Notes under the pieces: model-generated
What the model saw: the letters and a program-made list of their open reading frames with translations, nothing else
Database searches by the model: none
What the model was told of the DNA's origin: nothing
Translations under genes and position numbers: made by a program
In this document: one piece after another, positions 46,313 to 55,219 of the stretch
How the letters are laid out: every line of letters begins with the position of its first letter
Position numbering within the stretch: the first letter of the stretch is position 1
Assembly (NCBI RefSeq): GCF_001696715.1
Contig: NZ_MBFM01000004.1
Span: 574,737-638,736 of the forward strand
Direction: 5' to 3'
DNA length: 64,000 bases
Source of the DNA: Thauera phenolivorans
Lineage (GTDB): Bacteria > Pseudomonadota > Gammaproteobacteria > Burkholderiales > Rhodocyclaceae

Positions 46313-47272
46313 ATGCAAGAAAACAAAATCTCTGTTTTTGTTGGCTTCACGCCGTATCACGCACACTTAGCAGCACAGATAATCGAGCAGACTGACGGAG
46401 CAATATACTGCATATTCAGTAAAATTTGGCCCGACACAGCAAAACACTACACACGATTCGGCGGGAACTCGCCCACACCGGGAGCAATTAATTTAATAAT
46501 ATCATTAATCCGTTTTTCCATATTTATTCATCTATCTTCAAGGCGTAAAACTTTAGTAGATATTTATATTCCACACCCGGGGCATATTTTCACAAACTAT
46601 CTCTTTCACACTGAGAAACTTAGAAAAAGACTTTTTATCTATGAAGATGGACTTCTTAACTATGTGGACACAAACTCGAAAAGCCTTTTTGTAACCCGAC
46701 TTAAGCGGTTACTTTCATACATCGTCGGATTGCCGTACACCGACTACTCCGGCCACACTGCTGGGTACGACATCAGATGCTACGATGGCGCGTTCTTGAC
46801 AATGCCTGAAAGAGCAGTGCGAAAAGATCGACTTGGAAAAATACATAACCTGAATACAGCAAGGCCACCTATTTCAACCATTGCCCGCAGAATTCTATTT
46901 CTCGACCAAGATGTCTCTGGCTATATAACGGAAACGAATCGGCAAGAGTGCATAGAGAGAATGCTCAACACTTATCCTCTAGGAACTTTCGAATACCACT
47001 ACAAACCTCACCATGATTTTAAGTCAAAGATCTCAGATCTAATGACGCCGCTCTCCCCCGCAATTTCAGCCTACCCTGCGGAAGTTTTGATCGACAGAAT
47101 CAGACCAAGCCTGGTAATCAGTTTCTTCAGTTCAGCCCTGATCAACATTAAGCACGGCTGGCCAGAGATCGAATGTGTATCGCTTGCAGCAGATCAAGTC
47201 CGTATTACCCGTGACAGCGTGCCGACCACGCTGCGCGAACTCTTCCAAGATGTTGGAGTGAGATGCTTGTAA
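46313..47272 (+). CDS. Candidate nonulosonic-acid transferase (bacterial sialyltransferase-like motifs)
   Basis: 319 aa, soluble. By eye it shows the three short motifs shared by bacterial sialyl- and polysialyltransferases (GT38/52/80 type): an acidic-acidic-Gly motif in FIYEDGLLNY (about residue 116), an H-P type motif in YHYKPHHDF (about 227) and a serine pair in ISFFSSALI (about 266). N-terminal VFVGFTPYHAHLA is a plausible CMP-fold start. With CMP-legionaminate made next door it is the obvious transferase candidate. G+C is far lower than any neighbour, so it was probably acquired separately. Overall similarity is too low to name by reading alone. Confidence 0.6.
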   Translation: MQENKISVFVGFTPYHAHLAAQIIEQTDGAIYCIFSKIWPDTAKHYTRFGGNSPTPGAINLIISLIRFSIFIHLSSRRKTLVDIYIPHPGHIFTNYLFHTEKLRKRLFIYEDGLLNYVDTNSKSLFVTRLKRLLSYIVGLPYTDYSGHTAGYDIRCYDGAFLTMPERAVRKDRLGKIHNLNTARPPISTIARRILFLDQDVSGYITETNRQECIERMLNTYPLGTFEYHYKPHHDFKSKISDLMTPLSPAISAYPAEVLIDRIRPSLVISFFSSALINIKHGWPEIECVSLAADQVRITRDSVPTTLRELFQDVGVRCL

Positions 47273-47374
47273 TTCGGGAACGCTCCCCCCGCCCCCATGC
47301 CTAGAGGCTCACGGCTGCAATAGCCGTCGGACCCATCGCCGCTGTATTTAGAATCACCACCAGAAACCACCCTC

Positions 47375-48826
47375 ATGCTTGGACAACATCAACTGCCATC
47401 GGGCAGCGCCCTCAAAAATGGATTACTGCTGAGGGGCGCCGTATTACGGCTGTTGCTGCTGCTGTTCCTCACCCTCTTCGGCACCGGCGCCTACTTCATC
47501 GCACTGACCCGCAGTAATTACGTCGATCCAAACGTCAGCCTGCTGATAATAGCATCGGCACTTTATTTTCTGTTGCTGTGCCTCATATCCGTCACAAAAC
47601 GGTCCTATTACTGGGCAGCACTTCCGCTCGTTATTCTTAGTGTCCCCAACGCAATCAACGATTTTTTCCCATCCATGTACATGGGCCCACCCGATGCGAG
47701 CGTGGATCCGCCAGCTTTCGCGCTGTTCACACATATTGACCTTTTTCTGATACTCGGCCTGCTTCGGCATGGGCGCTTCAGGTTCTCTAGGCAGCTAGTC
47801 GCCGCAGGTTTCGCCGCCCTATTCATCGCCTTTTTTGTTGTCACCAACTACTTGACCAGCGCCTGGTCCACCAACGGCATCTACGGGCTCTACCAAATTC
47901 GATATGCCCTATTAGTTTACTTAGTATTCCGCACAATCGGCTTCGACAACGCGCGACGTCCGTTCGTGCTCGGGCTGATTGCGGCCATTGTCCTAACCCT
48001 GATGGAAACGCTGGTCCTCTCCTTTCTCTTAGCACCGGCCGGCCACCTGATCAGCGGCAATCTTGGCAAGAACCCACTGGGCCATTTCGGCGCAGCTGCG
48101 CTGAGTTTTTTCATGTTTTATCGTGCCCCCAAAGCCGTCATACTGCATAAGTATCTCCCGCTTGGGATCGCCACACTCCTGATGCTCGGCTCCGGCACTC
48201 GCTTCTCCGTCGTCGCCGCATTGGCCTCACTACTACTGGTCCATTCAATACGCTCGTCGACGATATTGAAGAACGCGGCATATTTTTTTATTGGCGCGCT
48301 CGCAATACTCACCCTTCTCCTCGTCACCCCGCAAGGAAAAAGCATCGTCGGGGGGATAGCCCACGTCAGCGAGAGTATCACTGCACCGGATTTAATCGAA
48401 CGTACGCCAGAATCCAGCTCGATGATCACTCGGCTTCAGACGTGGTTGAATACTATCGACATGGCCAGCAAACATTGCCTGACCGGTGTTGGACCGGGCA
48501 ACTGGACTTTCCTGAAAGGCGATTTCCATATTCCGTACGAAGGCCTGCTCGATCCTCACAACGATCTGCTCAATTTCGTCGTCTCCTACGGCGTACCTTT
48601 CGGGCTGCTGTTCTATGCAGCAATTTTGATCTACCCATTAATTGCCGGACATCGAATTTCATTCCAACGCCACGACGAGTTCCTGCAAGGTTGCTATGCT
48701 TTCATTCTCTGCATCGCACTCACCGGACTGACGAACGCGACACTTTGGAAGCACTCGATATTCGGATTAACCTGCATCTTCGCTTGCATTTTGATCTTCA
48801 GCCGGCGAGAGCAAATCACGAAATGA
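47375..48826 (+). CDS. wzy: Wzy-like O-antigen polymerase (Wzy_C family)
   Basis: 483 aa, about eleven to twelve hydrophobic helices. LGSGTRFSVVAALASLLLV and the periplasmic loop SMITRLQTWLNTIDMASKHCLTGVG...LLDPHNDLLNFVVSYGVPFGLLFY are the Wzy_C signature with conserved Arg and H-N-D. Given its place among sugar-nucleotide and transferase genes it is taken as polymerase and the protein at 32,980 as ligase, but the two could be reversed. ATGA overlap with the next glycosyltransferase. Confidence 0.72.
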   Translation: MLGQHQLPSGSALKNGLLLRGAVLRLLLLLFLTLFGTGAYFIALTRSNYVDPNVSLLIIASALYFLLLCLISVTKRSYYWAALPLVILSVPNAINDFFPSMYMGPPDASVDPPAFALFTHIDLFLILGLLRHGRFRFSRQLVAAGFAALFIAFFVVTNYLTSAWSTNGIYGLYQIRYALLVYLVFRTIGFDNARRPFVLGLIAAIVLTLMETLVLSFLLAPAGHLISGNLGKNPLGHFGAAALSFFMFYRAPKAVILHKYLPLGIATLLMLGSGTRFSVVAALASLLLVHSIRSSTILKNAAYFFIGALAILTLLLVTPQGKSIVGGIAHVSESITAPDLIERTPESSSMITRLQTWLNTIDMASKHCLTGVGPGNWTFLKGDFHIPYEGLLDPHNDLLNFVVSYGVPFGLLFYAAILIYPLIAGHRISFQRHDEFLQGCYAFILCIALTGLTNATLWKHSIFGLTCIFACILIFSRREQITK

Positions 48827-49932
48827 CAAAAACTCTTTATATTTTAGGCACCCGTGGCGTCCCTGCCCAGCACGGCGGTTTTGAAACCTTCGCCGAGAAA
48901 CTCTCTCTGTTCCTCGTTAAGCGAGGGTGGCAGGTCACTGTTTTCTGCCAGGAGGATGGTGATGGCAACGCTTGGGCGAGCGTTTGGGAGGGCGTGCGGC
49001 GTATCCACATTCCAGTGAGTAGGGCCGGCGCCGCAGGGACGGTCATCTTCGATTGGAAAGCGACGCGTCGCGCACTCTCAGAGCACGGATTGTTTCTCAC
49101 CCTGGGGTACAACACCGCGCTCTTCAACCTGATGCAACGACTCAGGCAGCAGAAGAATGTGATCAACATGGACGGGATTGAATGGCGTCGCGACAAGTGG
49201 GGCCTTATTGCCAAAACTTGGTTCTGGCTCAACGAGCGCGCGGGCTGTTGGATCGGCAACCACCTTGTTGCCGATCACCCGCGCATCAAAGACCACCTCG
49301 CCACACGAGTCAGCGAAGACAAGATCACGATGATCCCCTATGGGGGCGACGAGGTCCTTTCAGCAGATGCAGGGCTGCTCACTGCATACGACATTGAACC
49401 TGGTCAGTTCTCTGTGATCATCGCCCGCCCCGAGCCCGAAAACTCGTTCCTTGAGATGGTTCGCGCCTTCAGTTCAAAGGAGCGCGGCCACAAATTGGTG
49501 GTGCTGGGCAATTTCAATCCTGACCGCAACCCCTTCCACAAAGAGGTAATGAGCGCTGCGAGCGAAGAGGTAATCTTCCCCGGCGCGATCTATGAGGCGC
49601 CCGTGGTCCAGGCCTTGCGCTTTTACAGCCGGTTCTACTTGCACGGCCACCGGGTCGGTGGCACGAACCCCTCCCTCGTTGAAGCCTTGGGTGCGGGCTG
49701 CGCTGTGATCGCGCACGACAACCACTTCAACCGCTGGGTGGCGGGGCCGGAAGCCGCCTATTTCAAGGACGAAGCCGAGTGCGCTGCACTTTTCGATCGC
49801 CTTCTTTCAGACGATGCAGCCGTGCAGCGTATGAAGGCTGCCAGCCGCGCACGCTTCTATGAGCGTTTTACTTGGGAGCAGGTGTTGAGTGAGTACGAGG
49901 AATTGCTCACACGCTGGTATCCAAAGAACTGA
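48823..49932 (+). CDS. Glycosyltransferase with DUF1972 N-terminal domain (rhamnosyltransferase-like)
   Basis: 369 aa. N-terminal LYILGTRGVPAQHGGFETFAEKL is the DUF1972 signature found before GT4 domains in WsaC/Rfb-type rhamnosyl- and related transferases. Then NMDGIEWRRDKWG, PYGGDEV, IARPEPENSFLEMV, LGNF and HGHRVGGTNPSLVEALGAGC with the family's modified EX7E. Its neighbour rmlBAC suggests a dTDP-sugar donor, but this is inference. It precedes rmlB by 12 bp. Confidence 0.85.
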   Translation: MTKTLYILGTRGVPAQHGGFETFAEKLSLFLVKRGWQVTVFCQEDGDGNAWASVWEGVRRIHIPVSRAGAAGTVIFDWKATRRALSEHGLFLTLGYNTALFNLMQRLRQQKNVINMDGIEWRRDKWGLIAKTWFWLNERAGCWIGNHLVADHPRIKDHLATRVSEDKITMIPYGGDEVLSADAGLLTAYDIEPGQFSVIIARPEPENSFLEMVRAFSSKERGHKLVVLGNFNPDRNPFHKEVMSAASEEVIFPGAIYEAPVVQALRFYSRFYLHGHRVGGTNPSLVEALGAGCAVIAHDNHFNRWVAGPEAAYFKDEAECAALFDRLLSDDAAVQRMKAASRARFYERFTWEQVLSEYEELLTRWYPKN

Positions 49933-49944
49933 ACGGACTTTCCC

Positions 49945-51018
49945 ATGAATCATCGCATCCTCGTCACCGGCGGAGCCGGCTTCATCGGCTCCGCCGTGGT
50001 TCGGCACTTGATCGAAAGTACGACGCACCACGTCGCCAACCTCGACAAGCTGACTTATGCCGGCAATCTCGAATCGCTATCCTCGATCGCGGACTCGTCG
50101 CGCTACCGCTTCCACCAGGTCGATATCTGCAACGCTGGAGCCTTGGACCAGGTCTTCGCCGAGTTCCGCCCCACTGCGGTGATGCACCTCGCCGCCGAAT
50201 CCCATGTGGACCGCTCGATCGACGGCCCGGCCGAGTTCATCCAGACCAACATGGTCGGCACCTACACGCTGCTCGAGGCCGCGCGCCGGTACTGGAATGG
50301 CCTCGCCGATGATGCGAAGGCCGCGTTCCGCTTCCACCACATCTCCACCGACGAGGTGTATGGCGACCTGGAAGGCACGGACGATCTGTTCACCGAAACC
50401 ACACCTTACGCGCCGAGTTCGCCCTACTCCGCCTCCAAGGCCAGCTCCGATCATCTGGTGCGGGCGTGGCAGCGGACCTACGGCCTGCCGACGCTGGTGA
50501 CCAACTGTTCGAACAACTACGGGCCCTACCATTTCCCGGAAAAGCTCATCCCGCACATGATCCTCAACGCCCTGGCGGGCAAGCCGCTGCCGGTGTATGG
50601 CGATGGATCGCAGATTCGGGATTGGCTCTATGTGGAGGACCACGCCCGGGCGCTGGTCGAGGTGGTGACGCGGGGGAAGGTTGGGGAGACCTACAACATC
50701 GGCGGGCACAACGAGAAGCGGAATCTCGAGGTGGTGGAGACGATTTGCGATCTGCTCGATGAGATGGTGCCGTGGGTAGATCGGGGACAAACCAGCTCAT
50801 ACAGGGAGCTGATCACCTTCGTGAAGGATCGGCCGGGGCACGATCGCCGGTACGCGATCGATGCTTCGAAGATCGAACGCGAGCTGGGATGGAAGCCGCA
50901 GGAAACCTTCCAAAGCGGCATTCGCAAGACCGTGCGGTGGTATCTGGACAATCGTCAGTGGTGGGAGCGCGTGCTCGACGGCAGCTACCAGTTGGCCCGT
51001 TTGGGAGAGAAGGCATGA
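49945..51018 (+). CDS. rmlB: dTDP-glucose 4,6-dehydratase RmlB
   Basis: 357 aa. [13 protein letters not shown] (NAD), [34 protein letters not shown] (catalytic Thr-Asp-Glu), [33 protein letters not shown] and [15 protein letters not shown], all diagnostic for RmlB. Second step of dTDP-6-deoxysugar synthesis. G+C rises again towards core-genome values within this gene. Confidence 0.96.
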   Translation: MNHRILVTGGAGFIGSAVVRHLIESTTHHVANLDKLTYAGNLESLSSIADSSRYRFHQVDICNAGALDQVFAEFRPTAVMHLAAESHVDRSIDGPAEFIQTNMVGTYTLLEAARRYWNGLADDAKAAFRFHHISTDEVYGDLEGTDDLFTETTPYAPSSPYSASKASSDHLVRAWQRTYGLPTLVTNCSNNYGPYHFPEKLIPHMILNALAGKPLPVYGDGSQIRDWLYVEDHARALVEVVTRGKVGETYNIGGHNEKRNLEVVETICDLLDEMVPWVDRGQTSSYRELITFVKDRPGHDRRYAIDASKIERELGWKPQETFQSGIRKTVRWYLDNRQWWERVLDGSYQLARLGEKA

Positions 51019-51893
51019 AAGGCATCATCCTCGCCGGGGGTTCCGGCACCCGGCTGCATCCGATCACGCGCGGCGTCTCCAAGCAGCTGCTGCCGATCTA
51101 CGACAAGCCGATGATCTACTACCCGCTGTCGGTGCTGATGCTGGCGGGCATCCGCGAGGTTCTGGTGATCTCGACCCCGGACGATCTGCCGAACTTCCGC
51201 AAGCTGCTGGGCGACGGCTCGGAATTCGGGATCGCGCTGAGCTACGCCGAACAGCCGTCGCCGGATGGTCTGGCGCAGGCCTTCCTGATCGGCGAGGACT
51301 TCATCGGCGACAGCAGCGTGTGCCTGATCCTGGGCGACAACATCTTCTACGGCTACGGCTTCAGCGCGATGTTGCGCGAGGCCGCGTCTCGGGAGCGCGG
51401 GGCAACGGTGTTCGGCTACCACGTCTCCGACCCCGAGCGCTTCGGCGTGGTGGCGTTCGACGCGGCCGGCAAGGCAGTCTCGATCGAGGAGAAGCCGAAG
51501 GCGCCCAAGTCGAGCTATGCGGTGACCGGGCTGTACTTCTACGACAACTCGGTGGTGGAGATCGCCAAGCAGGTGAAGCCCTCGCCGCGCGGCGAGTTGG
51601 AGATCACCGACGTCAACAACGCCTACCTGCAGCGCGGCGACCTGCATGTGAGCCTGCTCGGGCGCGGCTTCGCCTGGCTGGACACCGGCACCCACGATTC
51701 GCTGATGGAAGCGAGCCACTTCGTGCAGACCATCGAGGCGCGCCAGGGGCTGAAGGTTGCCTGCCTGGAAGAGATCGCCTACCACCAGGGCTGGCTAAGC
51801 CGCGAGCAGTTGTCGCAACAGGCAGATGCCCTGAGCAAGACGGGCTATGGGCAGTATCTGCAGCGTCTGGTGACGCAGGAGGCGGTGAAATGA
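51015..51893 (+). CDS. rmlA: Glucose-1-phosphate thymidylyltransferase RmlA
   Basis: 292 aa. [68 protein letters not shown] and [10 protein letters not shown] are the RmlA signatures. It makes dTDP-glucose for RmlB. ATGA overlap with rmlB and rmlC. Normally rmlD stands nearby; none does here. Confidence 0.96.
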   Translation: MKGIILAGGSGTRLHPITRGVSKQLLPIYDKPMIYYPLSVLMLAGIREVLVISTPDDLPNFRKLLGDGSEFGIALSYAEQPSPDGLAQAFLIGEDFIGDSSVCLILGDNIFYGYGFSAMLREAASRERGATVFGYHVSDPERFGVVAFDAAGKAVSIEEKPKAPKSSYAVTGLYFYDNSVVEIAKQVKPSPRGELEITDVNNAYLQRGDLHVSLLGRGFAWLDTGTHDSLMEASHFVQTIEARQGLKVACLEEIAYHQGWLSREQLSQQADALSKTGYGQYLQRLVTQEAVK

Positions 51894-52426
51894 AGGTCGT
51901 CGAGACGGCCCTGCCCGGCGTGTTGATCATCGAGCCGAAGGTGTTCGGCGATCATCGCGGCTTCTTCATGGAAACCTTCCAGGTCGATCGTTACCGCGAG
52001 ATCGGCATCGAACTGCCCTTCGTGCAGGATAACCACTCGCGCTCGCAGCGCGGCGTGCTGCGCGGGCTGCATTTCCAGAAGACCTGCCCGCAAGGCAAGT
52101 TGGTGAGCGTGAGCCGAGGGGCGGTGTATGACGTGGCGGTGGACATCGACCCGGCTTCAGCCAACTACGGCAAGTTCGTCGGGGTGGAACTGAACGACGA
52201 GAATCACCGGCAACTGTGGATTCCGCCGGGCTACGCGCATGGGTTCTGCGTGGTGAGCGATGTGGCGGACTTCCAGTACAAGTGCACCGACTTCTACTTT
52301 CCTGAGGACGAGGGCGGGCTGATCTGGAACGATCCCGACGTGGGGATTCCCTGGCCGATCGAGGCGCCACAGTTGTCGGGCAAGGATTCGAAGAATCCGC
52401 GCCTGAGGGAGTTGCAGGCCGGCTGA
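51890..52426 (+). CDS. rmlC: dTDP-4-dehydrorhamnose 3,5-epimerase RmlC
   Basis: 178 aa cupin epimerase. [32 protein letters not shown] with the catalytic His, [23 protein letters not shown] and [18 protein letters not shown]. Full length. It ends the rml run; the next gene on this strand is a decayed GNAT fragment, so the terminal reductase RmlD must be elsewhere or the pathway ends differently. Confidence 0.95.
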   Translation: MKVVETALPGVLIIEPKVFGDHRGFFMETFQVDRYREIGIELPFVQDNHSRSQRGVLRGLHFQKTCPQGKLVSVSRGAVYDVAVDIDPASANYGKFVGVELNDENHRQLWIPPGYAHGFCVVSDVADFQYKCTDFYFPEDEGGLIWNDPDVGIPWPIEAPQLSGKDSKNPRLRELQAG

Positions 52427-52495
52427 ACAACCTATGTCGAGGAGGATTCGGCGGCCACCGAGAAGCGTAATGACGTTGCCCTTACGCCTTTCTAG

Positions 52496-52680
52496 ATGCG
52501 TGAGCCGTATTTACGCGTGATCGCTGCGGCCGACGCCACTGGCATTCGGGGCGTGATCGTTCATTCATGCACTGTCGGAGAGCACTCGGCTATTTTACGA
52601 GCATGCTGCTTCGATCCGTCTCCTCTCGACCCCATGCCTTTGATGGCCACCCTTGCGGATCTGCGCGCGGGCCTACAGGG
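52496..52680 (+). pseudogene. Decayed 3' part of a GNAT-family acetyltransferase gene
   Basis: Frame A (52,496-52,564) reads REPYLRVIAAADATGIRGVIVH; the +1 frame from 52,566 continues it as HALSESTRLFYEH up to 52,604; frame A then resumes with FDPSPLDPMPLMATLADLRAG. Joined, this is the classic C-terminus of small GNAT acetyltransferases of the DUF1778-linked toxin type. The first shift is explained by an exact tandem TCAT duplication at 52,561-52,568. The N-terminal two thirds and any antitoxin gene are missing. Explains the 393-bp gap 52,427-52,819, which otherwise shows nothing. Confidence 0.75.
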
Positions 52681-52819
52681 CTCCCGCGACGGGCAGCGAC
52701 CCGTCGCCCGGCCGCGACCTGGGGCTTGGGTTCGATCTGGAAGTAGGCGAGCTTGCGAGTAAACTAAAGGCCACGAAGGTCGTGGTTGTGATCTGAGCAT
52801 TCTTTTGAAAGGGAAACAC

Positions 52820-53152
52820 ATGCCGACGTATGTCGAATTGATGGCGCAGATCGAGGCGCTGCAGAAAGAGGCGGAGCAGGTCCGTCAGAACGAGATCGAC
52901 GGCGTGATCGCCGAGATCAAGCAGAAGATCAGCGACTACGATCTCACCGCGGCCGACCTCGGTTTTGGACCTGCCGCACCCGCGCGGGAAGAAAGGCCGG
53001 CGCAGCCGTCAAAACGCGGCACGGTGAAGCCGAAGTACCAGGACCCGATCTCGGGCAAGACCTGGAGCGGCCGCGGCGTGATGCCGAAGTGGATGAAGGC
53101 CGCGGTCGAGGCCGGGCGCAGCCGCGACGAGTTCCTGATCCCGCAAGACTGA
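52820..53152 (+). CDS. H-NS family nucleoid-associated regulator
   Basis: 110 aa. N-terminal coiled-coil oligomerisation part (YVELMAQIEALQKEAEQVRQNEIDGVIAEIK), a linker, and the C-terminal DNA-binding motif in KYQDPISGKTWSGRGVMPKWM. This is the betaproteobacterial H-NS/BpH3 type. ATG at 52,820 follows GAAAGGGA. It stands alone between rmlC and the initiating transferase. H-NS proteins silence AT-rich DNA, and lower-G+C O-antigen genes adjoin it, so local silencing is plausible but unproven. Confidence 0.9.
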   Translation: MPTYVELMAQIEALQKEAEQVRQNEIDGVIAEIKQKISDYDLTAADLGFGPAAPAREERPAQPSKRGTVKPKYQDPISGKTWSGRGVMPKWMKAAVEAGRSRDEFLIPQD

Positions 53153-53201
53153 CCCGCTCTTTCACTCCCGCTTCGCTCGAAGCGCCGCTACACCTGTTCA
53201 A

Positions 53202-54587
53202 ATGCCCCACTCCCTGCGCTATTCACCCACCTTCGCCGAACGGTATCCGGTGGCGTTCGCCGTCGCCCTGATCGACGCCGGCATTGCCCTGTTCGCAGCG
53301 CACCTGGCGTACTTCATCCGCTTCGACAGCTTCGATATCAGCCCCCGATATCTGGTGGGTGCGATTGTGTGGGCGTGTCTGGTGGTGGGCTCGCTGTTCG
53401 TCATGGGGGCGTACGGCTCATGGCGCGGGCAACCCTTCCTGCGCCACGTGTCGGGCGTGGTCGGTGGCTGGCTGCTCGCGGCGGCGCTGCTGACGATGCT
53501 GGGCTTTCTGCTGAAGACTTCCGAAAGCTATTCGCGCCTGTGGTTCATGTACACGATGGCGATCAGCGCCGGACTGGGCAGTGGCTTGCGCCTGCTGGGC
53601 TTCCTGGCGCTGCGTCGCGCGCGCCGCGCGGGACGAAACCTGAAACAGGTGGTGGTGGTGGGCCCTGCCAGCCGAAAGGGCTTGCGGCTACCACCCGAGC
53701 TCGCGCTGCGCGAGCATGGTTATGCGATTGCGGAGGTGCTGGACTGCAGCGACTCGCCGGACTGGGTGACCAAGCTGCCAGACCAGGTGGACGCAACAGG
53801 CGCCCACGAGGTGTGGCTGATGCTGCCGCTGAGCGAAGGGGCACTGATCCAGTCCGCCGTATATGGGCTGCGCCACCATGTGGTGTCGATCCGCTTCATG
53901 CCGCAGCTTGACGATCTGCCGCTGCTCAATCACCGGGTGAGTCACGTCGCGGGCGCCTATTCGATCGACCTCAGCGTCAGCCCGATGGACGGGGCCGCGA
54001 GAGTCGTCAAGCGGGCGGAGGACCTGATCGTCGGAACCCTGATCGCGCTGTTGATCCTTCCGGTCTGCGCGCTCATCGCGATCGCGATCAAGGCGACCTC
54101 GCCCGGACCGGTGCTGTTCAAGCAGCATCGTACCGGCATCAGCGGCAAACGCTTCAAGGTGTACAAGTTCCGCTCCATGGTCGTCCATCAGGAATCGGAC
54201 GGGCATGTCACCCAGGCGCGCAAGGGCGACGCCCGGATCACGCCGATCGGCGCCTTCCTGCGCCGTACCAGCCTCGACGAGTTGCCACAGTTCTTCAATG
54301 TGCTGCAGGGGCGCATGTCGATCGTCGGTCCGCGCCCGCACGCCCTGGCGCACAACGAGTATTACAAGGATCTCGTCGAGTCCTACATGCAGCGCCACAA
54401 GGTGAAGCCGGGAATCACCGGCTGGGCGCAGGTAAATGGCCTGCGGGGCGAGACAGACACGCTCGAGAAGATGAAGGCCCGCGTCGAGCACGACCTCTGG
54501 TACATCGACAACTGGTCGCTGTGGCTCGACCTGAAGATCATCTTCCTGACGGTGTTCAAGGGGTTCGTGAATCCGAATGCATATTGA
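53202..54587 (+). CDS. Undecaprenyl-phosphate sugar phosphotransferase (WbaP/WcaJ-type PHPT)
   Basis: 461 aa polyisoprenyl-phosphate hexose-1-phosphate transferase. N-terminal four hydrophobic helices, a central CoA-binding-like domain (VVVVGPASRKG), then a membrane hairpin and the catalytic domain: RAEDLIVGTLIALLILPVCALIAIAIKATSPGPVLFKQHRTG, KVYKFRSM, RRTSLDELPQFFNVLQGRMSIVGPRPH and PGITGWAQVNGLRGET. It starts O-unit assembly by loading the first sugar-phosphate (often glucose) on undecaprenyl phosphate. Placed at the end of the O-antigen locus. Confidence 0.92.
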   Translation: MPHSLRYSPTFAERYPVAFAVALIDAGIALFAAHLAYFIRFDSFDISPRYLVGAIVWACLVVGSLFVMGAYGSWRGQPFLRHVSGVVGGWLLAAALLTMLGFLLKTSESYSRLWFMYTMAISAGLGSGLRLLGFLALRRARRAGRNLKQVVVVGPASRKGLRLPPELALREHGYAIAEVLDCSDSPDWVTKLPDQVDATGAHEVWLMLPLSEGALIQSAVYGLRHHVVSIRFMPQLDDLPLLNHRVSHVAGAYSIDLSVSPMDGAARVVKRAEDLIVGTLIALLILPVCALIAIAIKATSPGPVLFKQHRTGISGKRFKVYKFRSMVVHQESDGHVTQARKGDARITPIGAFLRRTSLDELPQFFNVLQGRMSIVGPRPHALAHNEYYKDLVESYMQRHKVKPGITGWAQVNGLRGETDTLEKMKARVEHDLWYIDNWSLWLDLKIIFLTVFKGFVNPNAY

Positions 54588-54777
54588 GGGGTGAAGGCCT
54601 GGGCGATCGCGTGACTCAGATGGATGACCGTCAACCCCTAGCCGGTGTTGGACGAGGACGTTAGGATCGACGAGACTCGAATCGAGGTCGACGTCATGGA
54701 CGCCGCATGAATTCCGGGACGCAGGCATGGTACCCACGGCTGGCGAATGCGACCGCCCAATAGTGCAGCCAGTGGCA

Positions 54778-54910
54778 ATCGCGCTGAGGGCAGCGCTCCT
54801 ACAGCCGGTGCCACCGCAGACGAAGCCCCCGTAGGAGCCCTGCCCCCAGGGCGATAACAGCGGTTGTCGCGGCGATGGGCGCCTCAATCGCGCTGGGGGC
54901 AGCGCTCCTA
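54778..54910. repeat. REP cluster downstream of the initiating transferase gene
   Basis: Minus elements (ATCGCGCTGAGGGCAGCGCT then CCTAC; ATCGCGCTGGGGGCAGCGCT) end at 54,801 and 54,910; a plus element GTAGGAGCCCTGCCCCCAGG starts at 54,830. The preceding stretch 54,588-54,770 has no gene, RNA or other repeat that I can see. Confidence 0.85.
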
Positions 54911-54941
54911 CGACACCCCTGGGGCGGCATGCTGCGGAGCG

Positions 54942-54967
54942 ATGGGATATACTTCCGTAGTATCCCA
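54942..54967. promoter_or_regulatory. Inverted repeat upstream of vapB, possible VapBC operator
   Basis: TGGGATA (54,942-54,948) and TATCCCA (54,961-54,967) form a perfect 7-bp inverted repeat, ending 18 bp before the vapB ATG; GAGGAG at about 54,973 is the ribosome site. Antitoxins of this type bind such palindromes to repress their own operon, so an operator overlapping the promoter is inferred. Confidence 0.5.
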
Positions 54968-54985
54968 TGATTCGAGGAGCAGCCC

Positions 54986-55219
54986 ATGGCGACCACCACC
55001 GTTTTCACGAACAACCGCAGCCAGGCGGTGCGCTTGCCCGCCGAGCTTCGCCTTCCCGAAGGGGTCAAGCGGGTCGACGTCCGCGCGCGCGGCCTCGAAC
55101 GCATCATTGCGCCGATCGGGCATCTGTGGGACAGCTTCTTCATCGACGGCCCGCAGGTCGACGACGATTTCATGACCTCCCGCGCCAGCCAGGAGCAGCC
55201 GGAGCGCGAGGCGTTCTGA
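54986..55219 (+). CDS. vapB: VapB-type antitoxin (AbrB/MazE-like)
   Basis: 77 aa. The N-terminal swapped-hairpin DNA-binding domain reads TTTVFTNNRSQAVRLPAELRLPEGV, standard for VapB antitoxins. The C-terminal tail (DSFFIDGPQVDDDFM) would thread into the toxin's active site. GAGGAGC lies well placed before the ATG. The stop shares a base with the vapC start (TGATG), so antitoxin and toxin are coupled. Confidence 0.9.
   Translation: MATTTVFTNNRSQAVRLPAELRLPEGVKRVDVRARGLERIIAPIGHLWDSFFIDGPQVDDDFMTSRASQEQPEREAF

Noticed and set aside
47311-47327. Hairpin ACGGCT/AGCCGT as a terminator after the candidate transferase gene
   Set aside because: Only a 6-bp stem with no following T-run; the next O-antigen gene is in the same direction, so termination is not supported.
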